From IMG/VR virus record IMGVR_UViG_3300036852_000375, positions 1 through 31,179 of that record: a stretch of DNA of 31,179 nt, one strand, 5' to 3'. The position numbers were made by a program, and so were the translations under genes. The stretch is from a virus. This document shows positions 1 through 7,362 of this stretch, piece after piece. The notes below the pieces were generated by a model. It was given only the letters and a program-made list of their open reading frames with translations. It was not told the origin of the DNA and searched no databases. Numbering within the stretch: position 1 is the first letter of the stretch; the number at the start of each line of letters is the position of its first letter.

Positions 1-716
1 TAGAGCCCGCCATCGGAGAGTACCCATCGGAAGTTCTGGTCGATGACGAGGTCCCCCGAGCCGGACGGGTCGATCGGCGCGGTGGTGTAGGGATACTCGA
101 CACGGGCCACGCGGTCCGGGTACTGGCTCAGGCGGATCCGTTGCTTGGTGATCCGCACGAAGCACTCCGGCGGCCAGCCCGACTCGGGCGGATCCTGGAA
201 CCGATCCCGGATGTAGTCCTCGCTCTTCGGCTCGATGAACTCCCCGCGGCCGGTCCAGAGCCCGTCCACCAACATTCCGATGGTGGAGACGAGGTCGTAC
301 TCGTCCTTGACGATGGTGCAGGTGGTGCCCGCAGGGAGCACTTCTGGGGCCGCATCGAGCGTGACGGCGGCTGTCCCGGATGTATGGGCCGTGACCCGCA
401 TGGAGTATTCCGCGCCAGTCGGAATGATCTTCCGGCCCACGAGAGAAGGCGTGACGGTCGCGGACAGGGTGCCGGCGACGGACTCGCCTGCGGTCGCAAC
501 GGTGATGGTCAGGTTGGTGATCGGCGCGACCGTGAGAAAGACTCCGGGCGGCACCACTTCCACCCACCAGAACGGATGAGTGTTGTGGATGAAATGAAAC
601 GCCCGCACGACGGCCCGCCGGACTGCATCATCCCAGTCCGAACTGCCGTCGGTCTCCTCGTCGCCCCGCTCGAGCACATCGGCGACGATGTCCTCGAAGG
701 TGTCGTAATTCCCCAC
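1..716 (-). CDS. Virion/head-tail adaptor-like protein, 3' partial
   Basis: The reading frame opens with GTG at 716, about 8 nt after a GGGGAGGGG ribosome-binding site, and runs off the left edge after about 238 codons. The N-terminus (GNYDTFEDIVADVLERGDEE, then DDAVRRAVVRAFHFIHNTHPFWW) is helical and ends in a Trp pair. A beta-rich, Thr/Val-rich middle follows, and then a segment rich in Trp, Pro and Tyr (GWPPECFVRITKQRIRLSQY). This helix-then-beta layout is seen in phage adaptor and neck proteins, but I do not recognise a specific family. It is the most downstream gene of the capsid operon in this window. Head-to-tail adaptor is an inference from position and shape; an unrelated virion protein is equally possible. 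Confidence 0.6.
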   Translation of the reverse strand, partial: MGNYDTFEDIVADVLERGDEETDGSSDWDDAVRRAVVRAFHFIHNTHPFWWVEVVPPGVFLTVAPITNLTITVATAGESVAGTLSATVTPSLVGRKIIPTGAEYSMRVTAHTSGTAAVTLDAAPEVLPAGTTCTIVKDEYDLVSTIGMLVDGLWTGRGEFIEPKSEDYIRDRFQDPPESGWPPECFVRITKQRIRLSQYPDRVARVEYPYTTAPIDPSGSGDLVIDQNFRWVLSDGGL

Positions 717-765
717 CGCGCCCCTCCCCTGGGAAGAGGGCGCCCGACTCGCCCTGGATCAGCTA

Positions 766-1020
766 CTAGACGCGGTAGCCGTTCGTGTCGTAGTTGCCCG
801 GCCCGCCCTTCGCCGTCAGGGTCGCCTTGCCGGACCCCTTGATGCCGCTGATCTTCTCGCCCTTCCCGAGGCTGGCGAACTCGGCCAGGGCCTTGCCCGG
901 CTCGCTGCTGTCACCGTTGGCGTTGGCGCTCCCGTCCGCGCTCAGGCTCTCCGGCTCGCCCTTCGGGGCGAACTCCGACGGGATCGGCTGCGTATCCTCT
1001 GCTCCCCTCTGATGGCCCAT
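766..1020 (-). CDS. Small hypothetical protein, Gly/Ser/Lys-rich
   Basis: This 84-residue protein has no recognised domain. It starts with ATG at 1020, about 40 nt after the preceding 171-aa gene, and ends about 50 nt before the partial virion gene. The first half is polar and probably disordered (Glu/Pro/Ser, Asn). The second half has repeated short Lys/Gly motifs (GKGEKISGIKGSGKATLTAK) suggesting beta strands. Its place between virion genes suggests a minor structural or accessory capsid role, but nothing in the sequence proves this. Confidence 0.55.
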   Translation of the reverse strand: MGHQRGAEDTQPIPSEFAPKGEPESLSADGSANANGDSSEPGKALAEFASLGKGEKISGIKGSGKATLTAKGGPGNYDTNGYRV

Positions 1021-1059
1021 TGGTCGATTCCCCCCTTCTCTGTTGTGGGATGGTCCTGC

Positions 1060-1575
1060 CTACCTCGAGGCGATGGCCTCGAAGTCACTCTCCGTGCGGG
1101 CCTTGCTCGAGATGAACCGCCGGACGTGGTCCTGGATGATCGGCTGATCCTGCCGCGAGGCCAGCACCCGGAACTCCTTCGCGCCGTCCTCGGTGCGCTG
1201 GAGGTGGAACCACCGGATGTGGTCGATGTGCTCGCAGAAGGCGAAGGGCTTGCCCGCGTAGTCCGGGCCGGAGTCCGGAGCCATGATCCGCTCGGGGATC
1301 AGCCGACCGAGGGTATCGTGGCTCGAGAAGTCGTAGTTCTGGATCCCATCCTGTATTGGCCGGCGGGTCTCCTCGTAGGTCGGCTTCTCGTCCACGTCGA
1401 AGCCGGTCTGCACCTTCTCGACGTGGACCTGGCCGGGCAGCGCAACCGACCGGGACCGGTTGTTGCCCATGTACACCACGCGGCACCGGACCATCGGGAT
1501 CTCGGGCCGGAGTGTGTTGTCGCCGAGCTCGACCTCGGCACTCTGCATCTTGGCCTTACCGGGAGCTACGGGCAT
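1060..1575 (-). CDS. Hypothetical virion-operon protein (171 aa)
   Basis: The gene starts with ATG at 1575, preceded by GAGAGGAG at good spacing. It overlaps the 3' end of the O-antigen-ligase-like gene by 20 nt, so the two are probably translated together. The protein is mixed alpha/beta with a charged C-terminal helix (DHVRRFISSKARTESDFEAI). The middle segment (GKPFAFCEHIDHIRWFHLQR) is rich in His and aromatic residues. No family is recognised. Its position in the capsid operon suggests a small virion or assembly protein; the overlap with a membrane gene leaves a role with that cargo open. Confidence 0.65.
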   Translation of the reverse strand: MPVAPGKAKMQSAEVELGDNTLRPEIPMVRCRVVYMGNNRSRSVALPGQVHVEKVQTGFDVDEKPTYEETRRPIQDGIQNYDFSSHDTLGRLIPERIMAPDSGPDYAGKPFAFCEHIDHIRWFHLQRTEDGAKEFRVLASRQDQPIIQDHVRRFISSKARTESDFEAIASR

Positions 1576-2794
1576 GGTGACGGCTCCTCTCTTCTGTGGG
1601 CTCCTGCGCCGTGGGCGTCAGGGCTTCCGCATCGGCCTGCATCCGGGCCAGCGCGAAAATGATGATGGCGGCTTGTCCCGGCAGGTGGAACACCGGGGAG
1701 CCGAGGCTGTTCACGAGGGCGGTCGCCACCACGGCGATCCACGCTCGCTCGAGGGGGGCCCGCCCCCAGGCGTACCAGGGTCCGGGGATCATCGCCGCCG
1801 GCGCGGCCTTCCAGACCCGGAAGGCGGCGAGGCCGGCCTGCGCGGCCCAGAGGGCACCGAGGATGAGCCCGATGAGCCCGAGCTCGAAGAGCAGCTGGTA
1901 GGGCTCGTTGTGGGCCTGGAGCGTCACCAGGAGGGTCTTCCCGGCCTGGGGCGCGTAGTTGACCCGGTCCCAGTCCTCGGCCCATTGGCGCCATTGACCG
2001 ATCCCCTGCCCCAGGATCGGCCACTTCAGGATCTCTGGGACGGCCAGCTTCCAGACCTCGGTCCGGCCGCTCAGGCGGAACTCGTGGAGGATCAGGGTCC
2101 CGAGGACCCCGACCGCGCCGGCGGAGGCGATGCCGTAGCGGATCCGGCGGCTGAAGAGCGGCCAGGCCATGACCAGCACTCCGGAGGTCGCTGCGATGAC
2201 CGGACCCGCCGAGATGGTCTTGAGGATCAAGAGGTAGACCAGCGCGGCTGCGGGGATCCCGGCCACCGACCAGACCACCGGCAGCATGAGAGCCATGAAG
2301 CTCCCCCAGTAGTTCGGGTGGGTCAGGAACCCCATGGGCTTGCCCACGTGCTCGGCCACCACCATCGTCATCCAGGGGTAGATCCCGAAGGCGTTCACGA
2401 GGCCGAGGAGGCCCTCCCAGCCGGCGCCGATGCAGAAGCCGACCGCGACCATGCGGGAGACCTTGTCCGAGGCGTCCCGGGCCACCACGTAGAGCAGGCT
2501 GACCATGGCGACCAGGAGCAGGACCTTCAGGCTGCGCTCCGGGAACCCGTGGTAGGCGGCCCGGAGGACCGACCAGCCGATCAGGGCGGCGAAGGGGATG
2601 GACACCCGCGAGACCAGGGCGACGATGGTCGAGACGCCGGCCAGCATCAGCCACATGATCGGAACCGCCCGCTCCGGCATGGGCCACCCGAAGGCGGGGA
2701 AGGGCGCGGCGATCGCCACGGCCAGGAACACCCAGACCCAGGCGATGCGCTGGGTGGGGATCGGAGACGCCAGCCTATCGAGGAACCGGATCAT
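1556..2794 (-). CDS. O-antigen ligase (Wzy_C/WaaL)-like membrane protein
   Basis: The 412-residue protein has about ten hydrophobic segments. It carries the hallmarks of the Wzy_C family: HPNYWGS near residues 159-165, SGRTEVWK with Arg244, a Gly-rich GQGIGQW at 262-268, and AHNEPYQLLFELGLIGL at 294-310. Known family members act in the inner membrane: WaaL joins undecaprenyl-linked O-antigen to lipid A-core on the periplasmic side, and Wzy polymerises O units. Its length fits the family and the key Arg and His are present, so it looks intact. It lies in the phage capsid operon, overlapping the methyltransferase upstream and the 171-aa gene downstream by 20 nt each. A role in altering host O-antigen (serotype conversion or superinfection exclusion) is inference. 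A related polymerase or glycan ligase is the main alternative. Confidence 0.8.
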   Translation of the reverse strand: MIRFLDRLASPIPTQRIAWVWVFLAVAIAAPFPAFGWPMPERAVPIMWLMLAGVSTIVALVSRVSIPFAALIGWSVLRAAYHGFPERSLKVLLLVAMVSLLYVVARDASDKVSRMVAVGFCIGAGWEGLLGLVNAFGIYPWMTMVVAEHVGKPMGFLTHPNYWGSFMALMLPVVWSVAGIPAAALVYLLILKTISAGPVIAATSGVLVMAWPLFSRRIRYGIASAGAVGVLGTLILHEFRLSGRTEVWKLAVPEILKWPILGQGIGQWRQWAEDWDRVNYAPQAGKTLLVTLQAHNEPYQLLFELGLIGLILGALWAAQAGLAAFRVWKAAPAAMIPGPWYAWGRAPLERAWIAVVATALVNSLGSPVFHLPGQAAIIIFALARMQADAEALTPTAQEPTEERSRHHARSSR

Positions 2795-3437
2795 AGGTCC
2801 TTCGCTTTCCGTGATACGAGGTGGCCCCCGAGAGAAACGACCAGGCCCTCGAGAGGAACGATAGGGCCCCCTGCCAGAGACGTTCGGCCCCGAAGGCGAA
2901 ACGCAGGGCCGCGCTCGGCTCGAAGGCCAGGAGCCAGACCCCCTTGCTCTGGTCGAAGGGCCGGAGGTTGACCGCGACGAACTCCCGGTAGCCGTACTTC
3001 AGGCCGGCCCGCCACTCCCGCCGGTTGCCCTCGACCAGCATCCAGCCGGTCTGGCGCAGGAGGCCGAGGGCGATGTTCGGCCGCACCTGGTCGCCGTCCA
3101 CCACGATCAGGCTGTGGAGGTAGCCGAGGCCGGGGCTGATCCGGCGCACCTGCCAGTCGGCCAGGTTGCGGCGCAGCTGGGCCCGGCAGAAGGCGTTGTC
3201 TTCGGTCTCGTGGACCTCGCATCCGAAAGTGGTCAGGATGTCGGTCATCGTGCCGATACCGGAGCCGATCTCGAGGACCCGGCCGGGCTGCACCGTCTCG
3301 AGGGTGGCGCGGAGGACGGCGAGGGCGAAGGGGCTGGCGATCTGATCGGACCCGGACATGGCTCGGAAATCGGCGTGATGCGCGGCCGCTGCGGCCTTGT
3401 ACTTCCCGATCCCCAGGCCGATGAAGCGTCCCGTCAT
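2775..3437 (-). CDS. Class I SAM-dependent methyltransferase-like protein
   Basis: The 220-aa protein has a methyltransferase motif I, VLEIGSGIGTMTDIL, at about residues 54-68. It is followed by an acidic strand end (CEVHETEDN) where the motif II ribose-binding acidic residue is expected. A third strand, HSLIVVDGD, fits motif IV. This is the Rossmann fold that transfers a methyl group from S-adenosylmethionine; the substrate cannot be read from sequence. The C-terminal third has a hydrophobic stretch (RLWQGALSFLSRAWSFLSGA), which may associate with membrane. The start at 3437 follows a short purine run. The gene overlaps the O-antigen-ligase-like gene by 20 nt, so methylation of a sugar or lipid intermediate is an attractive but unproven role. 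Confidence 0.7.
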   Translation of the reverse strand: MTGRFIGLGIGKYKAAAAAHHADFRAMSGSDQIASPFALAVLRATLETVQPGRVLEIGSGIGTMTDILTTFGCEVHETEDNAFCRAQLRRNLADWQVRRISPGLGYLHSLIVVDGDQVRPNIALGLLRQTGWMLVEGNRREWRAGLKYGYREFVAVNLRPFDQSKGVWLLAFEPSAALRFAFGAERLWQGALSFLSRAWSFLSGATSYHGKRRTYDPVPR

Positions 3438-3458
3438 GGTCTCCCTTTCAAGGCATCA

Positions 3459-3496
3459 GGCCGGGGGGCCGGAGCTCGCGCCCCAACCCCCCGGCC
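3459..3496 (-). terminator. Strong GC hairpin between virion genes (attenuator-like)
   Basis: A 10-bp perfect inverted repeat (GGCCGGGGGG at 3459-3468, CCCCCCGGCC at 3487-3496) encloses an 18-nt loop. It lies between the signal-peptide protein and the methyltransferase. No clear T tract follows on the minus strand, so it may be a partial terminator or mRNA-stabilising hairpin rather than a full stop. It would set the cargo genes apart from the capsid genes in expression level. Confidence 0.5.
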
Positions 3497-3518
3497 GGTC
3501 TTACTCTACGCGCCCGGC

Positions 3519-4409
3519 CTAGTTCAGGCCTTGCGAGTTGTAGCCGACGTGCAGCATCCGCCAGAAGATGTAGACGTGACCGCCGATCCCGGCGACGTTG
3601 CTGGTGTCGTAGGTCACTTCCAGGCCGGAGTTCATGTGGACGAGGTACGGCCGAGCAGTCACCAGCGACAGGCCGGAGACCGCCGAGACGTGGACGAGCG
3701 CCACGCCCATATGGCTCACGCTCAGGGCGCCATTGGCGAACGTGCCGGTGGCCGAGTGCGCGAGGTTGAAGCCTGGGTTGTTGATCCGCATGCGGTTGAC
3801 CAGCGCGTTCCGCACCGCAACGGTGTGGTTCCCGGCGAAGCCGACGTCGATGTGGACATCCGTCGGGGCGTAGAGACCGGTCACCACCTCGACGGCCACG
3901 TCAGTCACCAGACCGCCCGGCGGGATGACGATGCCGGTCAGCGTGGGGCCAGCGTTGGTCACGTAGGGGAAGCGGCTGATCTTGTAGGCTCCGGAGGTGT
4001 CCATCCGGACCTTGTGGCTCGTGATGAGCAGCCCGTTCTTGTACGCGTAGTCCCCGTACTGGCTGAAGCACTTTACGTTGACCGGGGTGTTGAGGGTCGA
4101 GTACCAGTGGATGATGCCGTTGTCGTTGCTGGCCAGCGGCAGGGTGTAGGCCCCATTGTTGGACAGCTGGTTCGTGGTGTGGGCCACGTAGGGGTTCGCC
4201 CCGGCGTCCATGCCACGGTTGTAGATCGAGCAGCGGACCGCTCCCGGGGTGGTGAACGGCTCGTCGTTCTCGTTCACCACCTGGAAGAAGTAGTAGTAGG
4301 CCCCGGCGCCCGACTTGACGCCCTGCGAGGCCACGACCGCCGGCCACGCCAGAAGACCGGCGAGGACGACGGCCAGAACAGCGGCGAATCCGCGGAAGCT
4401 CTTGCTCAT
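3519..4409 (-). CDS. Signal-peptide-bearing virion-operon protein
   Basis: The 296-aa protein begins with a clear Sec-type signal: MSKSFRGF, then a hydrophobic core AAVLAVVLAGLLAW, then a likely cleavage near AVVAS-QG. ATG 4409 is preferred over ATG 4418 because AAGGAGG sits about 10 nt before 4409 but directly abuts 4418. The mature part is beta-rich with many Asn, Tyr and Gly residues. A segment IVIPPGGLVTDVAVEVVTG resembles strand patterns I know from phage decoration or fibre proteins (from memory). It sits directly after the major capsid gene, where decoration proteins often lie. A signal peptide is odd for a cytoplasmically assembled head, so export to the host envelope or periplasm should be considered. 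Confidence 0.7.
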   Translation of the reverse strand: MSKSFRGFAAVLAVVLAGLLAWPAVVASQGVKSGAGAYYYFFQVVNENDEPFTTPGAVRCSIYNRGMDAGANPYVAHTTNQLSNNGAYTLPLASNDNGIIHWYSTLNTPVNVKCFSQYGDYAYKNGLLITSHKVRMDTSGAYKISRFPYVTNAGPTLTGIVIPPGGLVTDVAVEVVTGLYAPTDVHIDVGFAGNHTVAVRNALVNRMRINNPGFNLAHSATGTFANGALSVSHMGVALVHVSAVSGLSLVTARPYLVHMNSGLEVTYDTSNVAGIGGHVYIFWRMLHVGYNSQGLN

Positions 4410-4442
4410 GGGTCTCATGCCTCCTTGTCGGCTCGCGCCGCT

Positions 4443-5420
4443 CTAGTTGTTGGTCCGGTACGTCCGGATGGCGATGAAGCCGTGGTCGTTGCTGTCGAAC
4501 ACCGCCTTGGTGAAGTCCCAGATGGCGCCGATGGCGAACCCGACCCGGTTGTTGTAGTCGAACTCCTTCTCCCACCACTCGGGCTTACTGCCCCAGGCGA
4601 ACAGACCGGCCTGACGGCCGAGGAAGAAGTTGGAGGCGCCGGTCTCGTTCCCGGACGCGCCCCAGGTGGTAGCGATCGGCACCTTGACGTGGCTGTGCAG
4701 GACCGCGCCGCCGTACACCGACATCCCGCCCTGGAAGATGGCGTTGGTGCCGTAGTCGCGCGGGCCGGCGTTCTGCTGGAAGTTCTGCCAGGCGGTGGAC
4801 TGCCGGAGGTCGTACTCCACGTCCGTGTGCATGCAGACCACGTAGTAGTCCCGCCCCTCGACCTTGACCGGCCAGATCTTCGGGGAGGCCTTCTTGGCCC
4901 GGGCGACGGCGGTGTCGATGAGGGCCAGCGTCATCGTCGAGGTGGAGACGATGGTCGCGGTGGAAGTGGCGCCCGCCCCGAAGACGACCGAGGTGGGGTT
5001 GGTGTCAAACTGGGTGAAGATGTCGTCGTCGATCGTCTCCGCCAGCCACGACTTCAGCACGTCCTTCGCGTTGCTGCGCTGGTCGAAGGCGGTGCGCCGC
5101 TCGGACAACTTGCCCTTCAGCCGCACTGCGTTCCGGCGCTGGTCGAGGACCACCGAGTCGGAGAAGTGGTTCATCTGCTCCTCGGCCCCTTCCAGGACCG
5201 CATCGCCGCTCACGCCCGCGCCCTGGAGCTTCCGGAGCAGGGTGAACGTGATCTCATCGCCGGGCCCGGACTCGAGCTCGGTCTTCACCTGGATGATGCT
5301 GTTCATGTCCTTGCCCATGAACTGCCCCCAGTAGATGAGCTCGGGAGCCTCCTGCCACACCGCGGCGCCCCACCGCTTGACGGTCTCGGGGTCGCCCGTG
5401 AGGAACTCTGTGTCGGCCAT
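4443..5420 (-). CDS. Major capsid protein, N4-gp56/DUF4043 family
   Basis: The 325-residue protein matches the N4-gp56 (DUF4043, Phage_capsid_3) pattern. It has FMGKDMNSIIQVKTELESG near residue 35, then GDEITFTLLRKLQGAGV, then a DAVLEGAEEQM element, then VVLDQRRNAVRLKGKLSERR and a Trp-containing helix LKSWLAETIDDDIF. These follow the family order, and the length is in the usual range for the family. It forms the shell of the phage head. The ATG at 5420 is preceded by GAGGAGA. It follows the scaffold gene by 35 nt and precedes the signal-peptide protein, a standard scaffold-capsid order. Confidence 0.9.
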   Translation of the reverse strand: MADTEFLTGDPETVKRWGAAVWQEAPELIYWGQFMGKDMNSIIQVKTELESGPGDEITFTLLRKLQGAGVSGDAVLEGAEEQMNHFSDSVVLDQRRNAVRLKGKLSERRTAFDQRSNAKDVLKSWLAETIDDDIFTQFDTNPTSVVFGAGATSTATIVSTSTMTLALIDTAVARAKKASPKIWPVKVEGRDYYVVCMHTDVEYDLRQSTAWQNFQQNAGPRDYGTNAIFQGGMSVYGGAVLHSHVKVPIATTWGASGNETGASNFFLGRQAGLFAWGSKPEWWEKEFDYNNRVGFAIGAIWDFTKAVFDSNDHGFIAIRTYRTNN

Positions 5421-5455
5421 GTCGTGTTTCTCCTCTATGTGCTACCGGGATTGGG

Positions 5456-6481
5456 TCAGACTGAGTCAACCCCGCCGAGCCACCACTCCTTCAGCTTCGG
5501 CTGCGCCTTGAAGAGAGTCGCCAGCCCGTTCGGATCCTCGTTGCTCATGCGGTCGAGGTCCTTGCGTGTGACGCCCCGCTTCGGAGGCGGAGCCGCCTTC
5601 AGTGAGCTCAGGCCCCGCGGCTTGGAGGAGTTCCCCGCTACAGCCTCGATCACCTCGCGTGCGCCCGCCCGCCGCTCGTCCGACGGCTTCTCGGACTTGC
5701 CCTTGCCAGGCTTCACTTCCGGCTCCACTTCCTCGACGACCTCGTCGGTTCCGCTCTGGGTTCCGAGGACCTCGTCCACCCGTCCGTCCTTCTCGAGCCG
5801 CCCGAGGGCCAGCGTGTAGGCCATCTCGCCGGGATCCGCGCTCCGATAGATCTTGTTCGCCACGGCGGGATCGGTGAACTGGCCGTTGTCCTTCACGGCC
5901 ACCGCATCGAGGATCCCCGCCTCCTTCAGGACCTTGTCGTACTGACTGAAGCGGCCCCTGGCGATGGACTCGGAGACATGCAGGAAGCGGTTGAACCGCT
6001 CCTCTCCGAGCGCGTTGTCCACGCGGGCATCACGCCGCTCGATCTCGTCGAGGGCGATCTCGAGCAAATCCCCCATAGTCTCGGCCTTGTTGGCCTTCTC
6101 CTTGAGGGCGGCTCGCTGTTCGGGTGACAGCTTGGACGTGGTGGGCTGCTGCCCGCGGGCGGCACGCAGCTGGGCCTCGAGCTTCTCCTTCTCGGCCTCG
6201 GTCTCTTCCCAGAGCTTCGCGTACTTCTTCCGCTTCTCCCGCTCTTCGCGGGTGGAGGCGGGGAGTCGGTCGTCTTCCTTGGCAGCGGGCTTCTTGGCGG
6301 CCTTGGCCTTGCCCCCCTTGGCGGGCTCCTCGACAACCTCGGCGGCGGGCTCCTCACCCTTGGCTTCGGCGGTCTCGAGCTCCACGCCTTCGGGCAGATC
6401 CTCGATCTCGAAGATCTCGTCGGCGGGTTCGGCTTCGGCGGTACGCACGGTCGGTTCCTTGGCTGCGGCTGCTCCGGCCAT
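5456..6481 (-). CDS. Scaffold-like capsid assembly protein
   Basis: The 341-aa protein is highly charged. The N-terminal 90 residues are Glu/Ala/Lys-rich and probably disordered. A long coiled coil follows (KRKKYAKLWEETEAEKEKLE, then EQRAALKEKANKAETMG), and the C-terminal half is Lys/Pro-rich, ending in a short aromatic tail with LKEWWLGG. Such proteins sit inside the procapsid and guide shell assembly in other phages. Position directly upstream of the major capsid gene and the coiled-coil composition support the call; no sequence family is recognised. GAGGAGA lies 6-7 nt before the ATG at 6481. The gene is the first of the capsid operon, after the terminator at 6617-6664. Confidence 0.7.
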   Translation of the reverse strand: MAGAAAAKEPTVRTAEAEPADEIFEIEDLPEGVELETAEAKGEEPAAEVVEEPAKGGKAKAAKKPAAKEDDRLPASTREEREKRKKYAKLWEETEAEKEKLEAQLRAARGQQPTTSKLSPEQRAALKEKANKAETMGDLLEIALDEIERRDARVDNALGEERFNRFLHVSESIARGRFSQYDKVLKEAGILDAVAVKDNGQFTDPAVANKIYRSADPGEMAYTLALGRLEKDGRVDEVLGTQSGTDEVVEEVEPEVKPGKGKSEKPSDERRAGAREVIEAVAGNSSKPRGLSSLKAAPPPKRGVTRKDLDRMSNEDPNGLATLFKAQPKLKEWWLGGVDSV

Positions 6482-6616
6482 CAGGTCTCTCCTCTTTGCC
6501 TTTTACGGGGTGGCACCCGAAGTAACCGTCGGATCTGAGGGCCGACGACCCCGCTCCGAGATGCGCCGGAGCTCGCCCCCCTGTATCGCCGGGGAGTGCG
6601 AGGCGGGTTGGGCCCC

Positions 6617-6664
6617 GGAAAAAAGAAACGGCCGGCAATGGGGTTTGAACCCGCTGCCGGCCGT
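6617..6664 (-). terminator. Rho-independent terminator
   Basis: On the minus strand a 10-bp perfect stem (ACGGCCGGCA / TGCCGGCCGT, 6664-6655 with 6637-6628) with a nested GGGTT-CA-AACCC hairpin is followed by TTTCTTTTTTCC. This is a textbook intrinsic terminator about 40 nt after the nuclease stop codon. It separates the portal/nuclease unit from the scaffold-capsid unit. The 130 bases between it and the scaffold gene should therefore hold a promoter, but I see no convincing consensus. Confidence 0.85.
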
Positions 6665-6704
6665 CCGCTGTCCGCGGCTTGACCCGAGATTGCTGCGCTG
6701 GTCT

Positions 6705-7058
6705 CTATCTCATGGTGTCCACGTTACCTGATGTGGTATGGCGCTTGGCAATCTTTTCTACCTGTAGTGCCCTGATGACCTTCACCTCGATCCCGAGCCT
6801 CTTTAGGGCCGCGTGCATTTTCTCTTGGTGCGGCTCCACCCGGCCGCGCCTGGACTTGACTTCAATCGCAAACGGACTGGAGCCGTCGTCCGGGATCACC
6901 AAGAAGTCCGGCCACCCACCGCGTAGCACCCCGTAACTCCCGGGATACTTTTCAGCTGCGATGGTCGCCTGTTCCAGCGCCGAGATGCCTCCGTACTGTT
7001 TCCTGATGCGCCCGTTCCGAGCCAACCTCTTCCTGCGTAGACGACCCCTCGGCAGCAT
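6705..7058 (-). CDS. VRR-NUC / PD-(D/E)XK-like nuclease
   Basis: The 117-aa protein has the PD-(D/E)XK nuclease core: GGWPDFLVI with Asp51, FAIEVKS with Glu66 and Lys68, and a downstream Gln in EPHQEKMHAALKRLG (Gln78). This order is typical of VRR-NUC domains and Holliday-junction-resolvase-like phage nucleases, which cut branched DNA during replication or before packaging. The N-terminus is very basic (LRRKRLARNGRIRK), suited to DNA binding. ATG 7058 is chosen because it follows the upstream gene stop by 10 nt; a longer frame exists but its extra residues look like non-coding translation. It is the last gene before the terminator at 6617-6664. The substrate preference cannot be read. Confidence 0.8.
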   Translation of the reverse strand: MLPRGRLRRKRLARNGRIRKQYGGISALEQATIAAEKYPGSYGVLRGGWPDFLVIPDDGSSPFAIEVKSRRGRVEPHQEKMHAALKRLGIEVKVIRALQVEKIAKRHTTSGNVDTMR

Positions 7059-7068
7059 GCTGACAACT

Positions 7069-7362
7069 TTACACCGATACTCCCCGGAGGGCCATCTGGG
7101 CCTTGGTCCGCTTGTGTCCAGCGGGGCAGAGGTACATATTCCCGTAGTCGTGGGGCTCCATGTGGCTCTCGCATTCAGGGCACATCGGCCCACTCGGCGG
7201 CCCCTTCCGCTTGACCTTGCGCCGCCTGGTCGCGGAGACCTCGTGCGCCTGGCCATCGTTGAAGTGGATCTCCACTCGGCCCTGCCAGCCGGGCGCGGCC
7301 GCCTCGCGGAGTGCCTCCGACACGTCTTCCGGGATCCACGGCGGGAGCTTGTAGTCGCTCAT
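7069..7362 (-). CDS. Small zinc-ribbon protein
   Basis: This 97-aa protein has a C-terminal CPECESHMEPHDYGNMYLCP element followed by AGH. The paired CxxC and later Cys/His suggest a single-site zinc ribbon. The N-terminal half has a WIPEDVSEALREAA helix and a strand with a charged RRRKVKRKG linker, fitting nucleic-acid contact. Its ATG overlaps the portal stop in an ATGA, so it is translationally coupled to the portal. The family is not recognised. Confidence 0.7.
   Translation of the reverse strand: MSDYKLPPWIPEDVSEALREAAAPGWQGRVEIHFNDGQAHEVSATRRRKVKRKGPPSGPMCPECESHMEPHDYGNMYLCPAGHKRTKAQMALRGVSV

Noticed and set aside
3114-5819. Long plus-strand open frame of about 900 codons
   Set aside because: It is antisense to the capsid, signal-peptide protein and scaffold genes, whose protein motifs are recognisable; its own translation is His/Val/Gly-biased with no motif, a usual effect of high GC.
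6626-6666. tRNA-like GGGTTTGAACCC element
   Set aside because: The element is the nested loop of a perfect terminator hairpin followed by a T-rich run; no acceptor, D or anticodon arms fit around it.
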